From: DATDPY01 sp964395765
Lineage (GTDB): Bacteria > Bacteroidota > Bacteroidia > Cytophagales > Cyclobacteriaceae
Direction: 5' to 3'
Assembly (NCBI GenBank): GCA_964395765.1
Contig: CAYNCU010000119.1
Span: 1 to 13,183 of the forward strand
Length of the DNA stretch: 13,183 bases
Shown here: positions 7,694-13,183 of the stretch, piece after piece
Position numbering within the stretch: the first letter of the stretch is position 1
How the letters are laid out: each line of letters begins with the position of its first letter
The notes under the pieces: generated by a model
Database searches by the model: none
The model's input: only the letters and a program-made list of their open reading frames with translations
Told to the model about the DNA's origin: nothing
Made by a program: the position numbers and the translations under genes

Positions 7694-7716
7694 GTTTAAG
7701 ATGAAGTTCAGCCTGA

Positions 7717-8310
7717 TCAAAGTTCTTTAATCATAATATTTCTCCATAGGACCCTGATTCCGCCACCTTCATGGATTTGCAAAGCAATGCAACCGGTTGA
7801 CTCCCCTATTTTATTATCTTCGATAGTCACCATTTGGACACCATTCAGCCATGTGGTTACCTTTGCGCCATCCACCTTTATTCTCATCGTGTTCCACTCA
7901 CCCATTTTGAGAACAGTTTCTTTGGCAGAGTCAGGAAGGATCAGCCAGCCACGTCCATAGGATTCGTAAATACCACCCGTATGCAGACCTGGCGGTGCTA
8001 TTTCGGATTGCCAACCGGTAATCCTGGTTCCCTGAATGGAGGAATGAAAAAATACGCCGCTGTTTCCATTGGCTTCCTGTTTAAATTCCAGGGTCAGGTC
8101 AAAATTTTTATAATCTTTCACTGTACCCAGGTAGCCATACTGATGGTCAGGACCACTTTCACATACCAGGTTTCCCTGGTCGACATACCATTTTTCGGTA
8201 CCATAAATTTTCCAACCGGCAAGGTCTTTTCCGTTAAATAATGACACCTGGGCCAGTAACGGTGATGCATATATTAATACGGATAATATAATTATTATAA
8301 ATTTTTTCAC
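7717..8310 (-). CDS. Secreted DUF1080 (3-keto-disaccharide hydrolase-like) protein
   Basis: This 197-residue protein has a clear signal peptide (FIIIILSVLIYASPLLAQ, cleavage after Ala20) and a single DUF1080 domain with a concanavalin-like beta-sandwich fold. Signature segments are LFNGKDLAGWK (24-34), NSGVFF (83-88), GWQSE (99-103), GGIYE (112-116), GEWN (137-140), LNG (155-157), GCIALQIHEGG (173-183) and the ending RVLWRNIMIKEL. Members of this family in Bacteroidota have been linked to cleavage of 3-keto sugars and are annotated as 3-keto-disaccharide hydrolases; the substrate cannot be read from sequence. The start is GTG at 8310: an in-frame TAG lies nine codons upstream with no ATG between, and the GTG directly begins the Lys-Lys-Phe of the signal peptide. 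The gene converges on cutC with a 23-base gap and no visible terminator. Upstream it diverges from the acyloxyacyl hydrolase gene. No sugar oxidoreductase partner is nearby. Confidence 0.87.
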   Translation of the reverse strand: MKKFIIIILSVLIYASPLLAQVSLFNGKDLAGWKIYGTEKWYVDQGNLVCESGPDHQYGYLGTVKDYKNFDLTLEFKQEANGNSGVFFHSSIQGTRITGWQSEIAPPGLHTGGIYESYGRGWLILPDSAKETVLKMGEWNTMRIKVDGAKVTTWLNGVQMVTIEDNKIGESTGCIALQIHEGGGIRVLWRNIMIKEL

Positions 8311-8495
8311 AGTTTCCCGTTTTAATCGATTATGCTAAAATTAAGAAATTTATTCTATCCGGCTATACGGCCGTTAATAATTATTATTTCCGATCTTTAA
8401 AGGTTTGTTGATTTTCATATCCAGTAAGCTATTAGTACATTGCGGATTAAATTTTAAAAAAAGCAGCCGGATCATTGAGGAAACGAAATTCAAAT

Positions 8496-9713
8496 ATGAA
8501 ATGGGTACCGGTACTTCAACTGGTTTTTATCTTCCTATTTCAAATGGCGATGGCGGGGAACGGCGACTCACTCCGAACTTTTTTTATTCAGGGAGAATTC
8601 ATGGCGGGCAAGAATGTCAGGATATATGATAAATTCCCTGCTTCTTCGATGAGAAAAACCTTCACCCTCGATTTAGGATATATTTACCAGGATACAACCA
8701 GCCAATGGGTCTCTTATTACCATTATCCTATCCTCGGACTATCCCTGGTATATTCTGATCTCGGGAATCCGTTGGTATTAAGTAAAGAGTATAGCCTGAT
8801 TCCCTATATTCAGCTCCGCACCTCATTAAACCCAAAAAAGAGCCTCGATTTTAAATTGGGCCTGGGATTATCCTATGATACCAGGCCCTATGATCCGGAG
8901 CGTAATCCTGATAACCTTGTCATCGGATCCAGATTCAATTGGGGGCTTCAGGCGTTGATTTATAAAAACCTTGTAATATCGGATCGCATGTATCTTAAAG
9001 CGGGCATCGGATTCATACACACATCGGACGCCCATACCAAATTGCCCAATTACGGGTTGAATTCTACCGTAGTCAGTGTAGCTCTGCAATTTCCCCAGGG
9101 TAATTCCGATCCCTTCTTCCCGATGAATCATAAAAAGCTTCCGGTCAATAAATCCGGACATTTTTTCCTGCAGGCACGATTTGGTTATGGATGGCATCAG
9201 CTGGGCGGCACTACCGATCCCATCGGAGGACCTACCTATCCGGTCGATAATTATACCATTTCCACCGGTCTTTTAATTCACCAGCAATTAAAGATCAGTG
9301 CCGGGTTAACCTACCGGTTTTACCATTCATTTTATCATTACATACTCAATACTCCTGATATTCAATGGGGTACAGATCCTGCATTTTATCGTAAAAACCC
9401 CAGATCCAATTCATCGGATGTCATATTTTTCCTGGGCAGTGAATTTTTGCTCGGTCATTTCGGATTTGAAATCAATGAAGGATTACATCTTTATAAACCC
9501 TTTTATCGTGAATTCAACTACCGTTGGGAGTTTAAACATGGATTCGATTACCTGAGAAACCGGTATATAGCTTCAAGGATCGGCCTGAATTATTACCTGG
9601 TCGATACCTCTAAACTGCCCCACAATAACGTATGGTTCGGGGCCCACATCGATGCGAATTTCGGAAAGGCCGATTTCATGGAATTGTGCGTAGGGTATAG
9701 TCATTTATGGTAA
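8496..9713 (+). CDS. PagL-like acyloxyacyl hydrolase, outer-membrane beta-barrel
   Basis: From ATG 8496 the protein has 405 residues and opens with a clean signal peptide (KWVPVLQLVFIFLFQMAMA). The rest alternates polar and aromatic or hydrophobic residues as in a beta-barrel, and the chain ends in GYSHLW, an aromatic C-terminal residue typical of outer-membrane proteins. The segment LGLGLSYDTRPYDPERNP (121-138) followed by IGFIHTSDAHTKLPNYGLN (171-189) matches Bacteroidota acyloxyacyl hydrolases related to the lipid A 3-O-deacylase PagL. The catalytic His and Ser of PagL (HxS) correspond to His175 and Ser177, but the position 14 residues after the His, Glu in PagL, is Asn189 here, so activity is uncertain. 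At more than twice the length of PagL it may form a larger barrel. TTG 8475 in frame would add seven residues (RKRNSN) before the Met; I prefer the ATG. The 185 bases upstream are shared with the divergent DUF1080 gene, and I see no clear promoter there. Confidence 0.78.
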   Translation: MKWVPVLQLVFIFLFQMAMAGNGDSLRTFFIQGEFMAGKNVRIYDKFPASSMRKTFTLDLGYIYQDTTSQWVSYYHYPILGLSLVYSDLGNPLVLSKEYSLIPYIQLRTSLNPKKSLDFKLGLGLSYDTRPYDPERNPDNLVIGSRFNWGLQALIYKNLVISDRMYLKAGIGFIHTSDAHTKLPNYGLNSTVVSVALQFPQGNSDPFFPMNHKKLPVNKSGHFFLQARFGYGWHQLGGTTDPIGGPTYPVDNYTISTGLLIHQQLKISAGLTYRFYHSFYHYILNTPDIQWGTDPAFYRKNPRSNSSDVIFFLGSEFLLGHFGFEINEGLHLYKPFYREFNYRWEFKHGFDYLRNRYIASRIGLNYYLVDTSKLPHNNVWFGAHIDANFGKADFMELCVGYSHLW

Positions 9714-9764
9714 TTCGCAGACATAATCTGCCTTTCGGTCTAATATTTTTTAATTATTCAGGAT

Positions 9765-9813
9765 GGTTTCATACATTGGCGGAACGGTTATGTAATCCTT
9801 AAAAGATGAAACC
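9765..9813. repeat. 8-bp inverted repeat in the gap after the acyloxyacyl hydrolase gene
   Basis: GGTTTCAT (9765-9772) and ATGAAACC (9806-9813) form a perfect 8-bp inverted repeat around 33 bases, with ACAT (9773-9776) and ATGT (9790-9793) as a possible inner pairing. A smaller hairpin, GCAGA/TCTGC (9717-9721 and 9727-9731), lies just after the hydrolase stop but has no T tract directly behind it. These could contribute to transcription termination or be an operator. Neither is strong evidence by itself. Confidence 0.3.
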
Positions 9814-9857
9814 TCAAAATTGAAAATTAAGGTCAAGAAAGTGAATAACTTAAAAAT

Positions 9858-9919
9858 CAATATCCAATATCCAATATTCAATATCCAATATTCAATATTC
9901 AATATCAATATTAAATATC
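9858..9919 (+). repeat. Heptamer tandem repeat array, unit CAATATY
   Basis: Seven consecutive 7-bp units begin at 9858, 9865, 9872, 9879, 9886, 9893 and 9900, reading CAATATC, C, T, C, T, T, C at the last base. They are followed by two decayed units (AATATT at 9907-9912 and AAATATC at 9913-9919). The array ends 32 bases before the ATG of the first secreted paralogue, so it lies in that gene's promoter or leader region. Each unit contains AATAT, so the tract is almost free of G and probably bent or easily melted. Being a 7-mer in non-coding DNA, a change in copy number would alter promoter spacing and not a reading frame. I see no other copies in this window. Confidence 0.9.
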
Positions 9920-9951
9920 GATGAGAGACTAATTATTTAAAAAATATTATT

Positions 9952-10443
9952 ATGAAAAAACAACATTGCATGTCCGTTAAGATCCTGTCGATAATGGCAG
10001 TTTCCTTATTCTCATTTTCAGTAGTTATGGCGCAGGGAAAAGTTGATTTTTCCGGGAAATGGAAAATCAATGAATCCAAGAGCACCTTAAATGAACAATA
10101 CAGTTCTCATCCGACTCAGGTAGTCATTACGCAGTCCGGTAATGATATGACGGTTGAAAGAACTTCCAATATGAGAGGCCAGGATATGACCTTCACCGAT
10201 AAATTTACCCTGGACGGAAAGGAATGCAAAAATAAAGGATTCCGCGACACCGAAACCACCTCCACGGCTAACTGGGCGCCTGATGGAATGTCTTTGAAAA
10301 TCGAAACACAAATACCCACTGATAACGGTGATATGAGTATGAGCCGTACAATGAAAATGGATGGATCAAACCTTGTTGTTGATTTTACAGTCAATGGTTC
10401 CTTCGGAGAGTCCAGTGAGACCTGGGTGTTTGACAAAGAATAA
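9952..10443 (+). CDS. Secreted protein of unknown function, possibly lipocalin-like (tandem copy 1)
   Basis: This 163-residue protein has a signal peptide (ILSIMAVSLFSFSVVMAQ, cleavage after Ala27). The mature domain starts GKVDFSGKWKINESKS (29-44), continues with ITQSGND and DKFTLDGK, and ends ETWVFDKE. The opening G-x-W with following strand-like alternation is reminiscent of lipocalin-like beta-barrels, but I do not recognise a named family, so function is unknown. It carries one cysteine in the mature part, in GKEC. It is about 64% identical by eye to the next gene in the mature region, with the second copy one residue longer, which indicates a recent tandem duplication. ATG 9952 is the first Met; Met7 would shorten the signal peptide but still work. 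The leader is very AT-rich with no Shine-Dalgarno sequence, and the CAATATY array lies just upstream. The two copies are 33 bases apart and probably share a transcript. Confidence 0.8.
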   Translation: MKKQHCMSVKILSIMAVSLFSFSVVMAQGKVDFSGKWKINESKSTLNEQYSSHPTQVVITQSGNDMTVERTSNMRGQDMTFTDKFTLDGKECKNKGFRDTETTSTANWAPDGMSLKIETQIPTDNGDMSMSRTMKMDGSNLVVDFTVNGSFGESSETWVFDKE

Positions 10444-10476
10444 AAATCTCAATTCACAAATAATTTAAATCAAGTT

Positions 10477-10971
10477 ATGAAAAAGAATCAAAGCAAAATT
10501 GCATACATATTGTCATTTCTGGCTATATGTTTATTTTCAACCACCATCACTTTTGCGCAAGGAAAAGTTGATTTTTCCGGGAAATGGAAGATCAATGAGT
10601 CGAAAAGTAAATTTAACGAACAATTCAGTGCACATCCCGAAGAAGTCAATATTACTCAATCCGGAAACGATCTGATGGTCGAAAGAATAGGATCCATGAT
10701 GGGTGGTCAATCTTATGATCTTAAAGACAAATTCACCCTGGATGGCAAAGATTGCACCAACACAGGACCCATGAACAATGATGAAGTTTCCAATGCCAGG
10801 TGGTCATCGGATGGGAACACGATCATGATAACCACCAAAGTAACAACGGATAACGGTGATTTCGATATGAACAGGAACATGAAGATGGATGGAAGTAGCC
10901 TGGTCGTTGATTTCACCATGAAGGGAGGGTTTGGCGAGAATTCCGAGACGTGGGTTTTCGATAAAGAATAA
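10477..10971 (+). CDS. Secreted protein of unknown function, possibly lipocalin-like (tandem copy 2)
   Basis: This 164-residue paralogue of the preceding gene has a signal peptide (ILSFLAICLFSTTITFAQ, cleavage after Ala27). The mature start GKVDFSGKWKINESKS and the C-terminal LVVDFT...SETWVFDKE are shared almost unchanged. Differences cluster between residues 72 and 125, where copy 2 has MMGGQSYDLKDK and PMNNDEVSNARW in place of the copy 1 sequence, so the ends are conserved and the middle has diverged. The DNA behind the mature N-terminus (GKVDFSGKW) is identical between copies for nearly 30 bases, including synonymous positions, whereas the signal peptides differ. No catalytic motif is visible; a ligand-binding or structural role outside the inner membrane is the most that can be inferred. 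No array or separate promoter is apparent in the 33-base spacer. A strong hairpin follows at 10983-11018. Confidence 0.8.
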   Translation: MKKNQSKIAYILSFLAICLFSTTITFAQGKVDFSGKWKINESKSKFNEQFSAHPEEVNITQSGNDLMVERIGSMMGGQSYDLKDKFTLDGKDCTNTGPMNNDEVSNARWSSDGNTIMITTKVTTDNGDFDMNRNMKMDGSSLVVDFTMKGGFGENSETWVFDKE

Positions 10972-10982
10972 TGGACCAGAAG

Positions 10983-11018
10983 CCGGAGGTCAGAGTCAAT
11001 TAATCTCCTGACCTCCGG
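10983..11018. terminator. Strong hairpin between convergent genes, probable bidirectional terminator
   Basis: An 11-bp perfect stem, CCGGAGGTCAG (10983-10993) and CTGACCTCCGG (11008-11018), encloses 14 bases, with a possible G-T pair extending it by one. It fills the 72-base gap between the stop of the second secreted paralogue and the stop of the convergent response regulator. The T tract is poor on both sides (TCTCCCACTTGAGATTTTC on the plus strand), so termination may depend on the stem or on Rho. The motif GACCTCC next to further CTCC steps also makes it a candidate interspersed palindromic repeat. Confidence 0.65.
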
Positions 11019-11043
11019 TCTCCCACTTGAGATTTTCATTTAT

Positions 11044-11760
11044 TCACAGGAAATTCTTGTCGATGTATTCCTGAAATTTTTCTTTATACTGATCGCCTAC
11101 TGTAATTGCCACTTCGCCGAAAATTATTCGGCCTCTTTCAATAGTATCAATCTTATCGAGATTAACAATATAAGACCGGTGTACTCTCATGAACTGCGAG
11201 GAAGGTAATTTGGCATCAAGGTTTTTCAGGCTGTTGAGTGAAAAAATCGGTCTTTTTTCATTATCTATGTAGATCTTGATATAGTCTTTTAACCCCTCGA
11301 TATAACTAATACTTGAAAATTTTATTCTGCGGATCTTATATTCCGATTTTACAAAAAGATATTCGCCTGAAGTCTCGATTTGCCCTTCCGCTTTAGTTTC
11401 AAGTTCCATTAATTTGAGCGCTTTTTGTCCTGCACGCAGAAAGTCCTCATAACTGAATGGTTTTAACAGGTAATCTACCGCCTCCAGTTTAAATCCTTCC
11501 AGGGCATATTTTTCATAAGCCGTGGTAAAAATGATTTTCGGTCCCTGGTGTATGGTCCTGGCGAATTCCGTACCGGTTATATCCGGCATATGAATATCAA
11601 GAAATATGAGATCAACGGTATCTATTGAAATTTCTTTTAACGCATCGAGCGGATTTTCAAAGGCACCCGCAAATTCAAGGAAGGGAGTTTTTTTAATATA
11701 CCCGGTAACCAATTGCAATGCCAGGGGTTCGTCATCAATGGCGATGGATCTCAGTTTCAT
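11044..11760 (-). CDS. LytTR-family response regulator
   Basis: This 238-residue cytoplasmic transcription factor is a two-domain regulator. The receiver domain (1-120) has the acidic pocket DDE (9-11), the phospho-acceptor Asp55 in FLDIHMPD, Thr79/Thr80 in IIFTTAYEKYA, and Lys100 in LLKPF, so all switch residues are intact. A linker leads to a LytTR DNA-binding domain (about 133-238) with the marks YIEGLKDYIKIY (153-164), LKNL (178-181) and FMRVHRSYIVN (190-200). Its ATG overlaps the kinase stop in an ATGA (11757-11760), with AAAAGGA directly ahead, which indicates translational coupling. It should be phosphorylated by the adjacent kinase and bind paired direct repeats upstream of its targets; the neighbouring ABC permease operon is the obvious candidate. 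The binding repeats are not visible in the window. It converges on the tandem secreted paralogues. Confidence 0.94.
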   Translation of the reverse strand: MKLRSIAIDDEPLALQLVTGYIKKTPFLEFAGAFENPLDALKEISIDTVDLIFLDIHMPDITGTEFARTIHQGPKIIFTTAYEKYALEGFKLEAVDYLLKPFSYEDFLRAGQKALKLMELETKAEGQIETSGEYLFVKSEYKIRRIKFSSISYIEGLKDYIKIYIDNEKRPIFSLNSLKNLDAKLPSSQFMRVHRSYIVNLDKIDTIERGRIIFGEVAITVGDQYKEKFQEYIDKNFL

Positions 11761-12851
11761 TCCTTTTGGAGGTCATTTCTGATCTTTAATCTAACATTAA
11801 ATACATTGTCGGCCTGATTTAATTCCATTTCATGTTTTTCCGGGAACAGCAGGTTCAGCCTTTTTGAAACATTGTCAAGCCCGATGCCGGAAAACTGGCT
11901 ATCCCTGTTCTCGGCGGAATTAAGGGTACTGTTACTGCATTCAAATAAAATATCTTCCGGGCATACCGCCAATGAAATATGGATAAATGATTTTTCTTTA
12001 TAACTGATGCCATGTTTAAAAGCGTTTTCGATGAAAGGGATAAATAATAAAGGCGGGATCATCAGGCCATTCGATTGGTCCGGGAATTTTACCTGCAGAT
12101 CCACTTTATTACTGAGCCGCAATTTCATCAAGTCAATATAATTATTCATAAAATCAATTTCCTGTTCCAGTTTAACCGCTCCCTGTTCCGATTCATATAG
12201 CAAGTACCTCATTAATTTTGAAAGCTTTAGGACAGCTTTCTGGGCATCATCGGAATTAATCTGAATTAAGGAATATATATTATTCAGTGTGTTAAAAAAG
12301 AAATGAGGGCTAACCTGGTTTTTCAAAAAAGCCAATTCGGTACTTAGCCTCACTTTTTCCAGTTCTTTCTGATGTTTTTCCTGTTGACTGTATTTTTCAG
12401 ATATCCTGAGCCCGATAGAAAATCCGGTGATCAATATGCTGACAAGGATAAACTGAAAGAGGTGAAACTGGCCGAATGGCGGTCGGGAAAGGTTATGCTG
12501 GGCAGCAAAGTTCTGAAGCATTGCCTGTACTTCCTTTTCCGTCGTCGTTTGATGAAATAAATGGGTGGTAAGAAAGCCTTCTACAAAAAATAAAAGGGTA
12601 ATAACCACCGCCGTTACAATCAGGTAATAACTTCGTTTTTTATTGAAATATAATTTAGGTACCAGTAAAAAATAATTCAGATAAAACAACAACCCGTAAA
12701 CACAGGCCGAAACATAATACCGGTAAAGAAATGAAGAATTTCTGGCCCATTCGGAAGCGAAGAAATATAAAGGCAGAATAAACACGATGATCCAGGCCAC
12801 AATATGAAGCAAAGTGAAAACATTTCTCCGGGATTGAATTCTGGAACTCAT
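11757..12851 (-). CDS. LytS/YehU-type sensor histidine kinase (His_kinase + HATPase)
   Basis: This 364-residue inner-membrane kinase is the partner of the LytTR regulator. Four hydrophobic segments lie at about 13-33, 47-65, 74-93 and 129-148, with a loop of about 35 residues between the third and fourth. A short coiled linker (150-175) leads to the His_kinase domain with LKNQVSPHFFFNTLNNIYSL (176-195), where His183 is the phospho-acceptor. The ATPase domain has an N-box PFIENAFKHG (272-281, Asn276) and a G-box SGIGLDNV (321-328). The length and the four-helix sensor without a known extracellular domain are usual for the short Bacteroidota form, so the stimulus is probably sensed in or at the membrane. 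ATG 12851 is the start, with no clear Shine-Dalgarno sequence. The gene lies 120 bases downstream of the ABC permease stop on the same strand and could be expressed with it or from its own promoter; TAGCTTTTG upstream is one base off the phylum -7 spacing. Confidence 0.94.
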   Translation of the reverse strand: MSSRIQSRRNVFTLLHIVAWIIVFILPLYFFASEWARNSSFLYRYYVSACVYGLLFYLNYFLLVPKLYFNKKRSYYLIVTAVVITLLFFVEGFLTTHLFHQTTTEKEVQAMLQNFAAQHNLSRPPFGQFHLFQFILVSILITGFSIGLRISEKYSQQEKHQKELEKVRLSTELAFLKNQVSPHFFFNTLNNIYSLIQINSDDAQKAVLKLSKLMRYLLYESEQGAVKLEQEIDFMNNYIDLMKLRLSNKVDLQVKFPDQSNGLMIPPLLFIPFIENAFKHGISYKEKSFIHISLAVCPEDILFECSNSTLNSAENRDSQFSGIGLDNVSKRLNLLFPEKHEMELNQADNVFNVRLKIRNDLQKE

Positions 12852-12971
12852 ATTTCTAAATTAATATATTTTATGCAGAAAATTGAAATTAAGATCTTCC
12901 GGATATCGAAATAACCAAAAGCTATTTCTCCTTTGAATTCGTCATGATCGGAATAGGAAAACCAGTTCATA

Positions 12972-13183
12972 TTATTCATATCTTAATGCATCAATGGGAT
13001 TCAGACCGGCAGCTTTTTTAGCAGGATACCAGCCGAAAAATATTCCGATGGCAGCACAAACTGCAAAGGAAAGTATAAGTGACCGGGATGTGACGATAAC
13101 CGGCCAGTGCATGACTGAGGAAACCCCCGAGGCAGCCACAATTCCCAGAACAACTCCGACCAGTCCGCCAAGGATGCTAAGCA
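12972..13183 (-). CDS. MacB/FtsX-type ABC transporter permease, C-terminal fragment
   Basis: I translated the minus strand from the window edge to the TAA at 12974-12972, giving about 70 residues with the 5' end outside the window. The fragment reads LSILGGLVGVVLGIVAASGV, then a short periplasmic piece with MHWPVIVT, then a second hydrophobic helix SLILSFAVCAAIGIFFGWYP, and ends AKKAAGLNPIDALRYE. The ending (G..PA.KAA.L.PI.ALRYE) is the hallmark of the FtsX domain of MacB-like permeases, which use ATP hydrolysis to move substrates from the periplasm across the outer membrane, for example drugs, peptides or lipoproteins. Two C-terminal membrane helices are visible. The ATPase, adaptor and N-terminal permease part would be upstream and cannot be assessed. 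Adjacent LytTR two-component genes commonly control such permeases in this phylum. Confidence 0.9.
   Translation of the reverse strand, partial: LSILGGLVGVVLGIVAASGVSSVMHWPVIVTSRSLILSFAVCAAIGIFFGWYPAKKAAGLNPIDALRYE

Noticed and set aside
7834..8241. A 135-codon plus-strand frame opposite the DUF1080 gene.
   Set aside because: The minus strand carries a complete, family-matching DUF1080 protein with a signal peptide over the same bases, and the antisense translation shows no recognisable motif.
8340..8375. GC-rich palindromic patch (ACGGCCGT near CCGGC) in the DUF1080/acyloxyacyl hydrolase divergent region, considered as an operator.
   Set aside because: It is a short imperfect palindrome with no repeat elsewhere in the window and no regulator to link it to.
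8405..8629. A 74-codon plus-strand frame across the start of the acyloxyacyl hydrolase gene.
   Set aside because: It overlaps the signal peptide region of a well supported gene in another frame and has no domain-like sequence.
10116..10436. Minus-strand frames of 74-108 codons opposite the two secreted paralogues.
   Set aside because: Similar antisense frames occur in both copies because the sense genes are duplicated. The sense strand has signal peptides and protein-level conservation, the antisense does not.

Overview
The window looks like chromosomal DNA from a member of the Bacteroidota. The grounds are the S41 peptidase tail, the LytS/YehU-type sensor kinase with a LytTR regulator, the acyloxyacyl hydrolase barrel, the lipoprotein DacB homologue, AT-rich leaders without clear Shine-Dalgarno sequences, and several GTG starts. 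It is mostly envelope and housekeeping genes. I see no phage, transposase, CRISPR array, tRNA or rRNA.

Layout. 1-331 (+) is the C-terminal tail of an S41 C-terminal processing peptidase. 425-817 (+) is a DUF302 protein. 826-2176 (-) is a gene pair: a lysine-rich, AT-hook, histone-H1-like protein (upstream) and a CHAD-domain protein (downstream), whose frames overlap by 83 nt. 2270-3961 (-) is a secreted gamma-glutamyltransferase. 4219-5559 (-) is an eight-repeat PQQ-type beta-propeller lipoprotein. Divergent from it, 5754-7073 (+) is a DacB/PBP4-like D-Ala-D-Ala carboxypeptidase whose 3' end overlaps a CutC-family gene (7052-7693). Convergent to that is a secreted DUF1080 (3-keto-disaccharide hydrolase-like) protein (7717-8310, -). 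8496-9713 (+) is a PagL-like outer-membrane acyloxyacyl hydrolase. It is followed by an array of 7-bp CAATATY repeats and then two tandem paralogous secreted proteins of unknown function (9952-10443 and 10477-10971). A strong hairpin separates these from a convergent two-component system (regulator 11044-11760, kinase 11757-12851, both -). Upstream of the kinase, on the same strand, is the C-terminus of a MacB/FtsX-type ABC permease (12972-13183).

How the genes fit together. The permease, kinase and regulator are probably one export and sensing unit. dacB and cutC are translationally linked. The remaining envelope genes look individually transcribed.

The most unusual feature is the pair of a chromatin-like polycation protein and a CHAD protein. 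CHAD domains bind polyphosphate, and lysine-rich proteins are known polyphosphate targets, so a polyphosphate/nucleoid module is a reasonable hypothesis, but it is inference only. The second is the heptamer array directly upstream of the tandem secreted paralogues. No gene-free stretch exceeds 300 bases.
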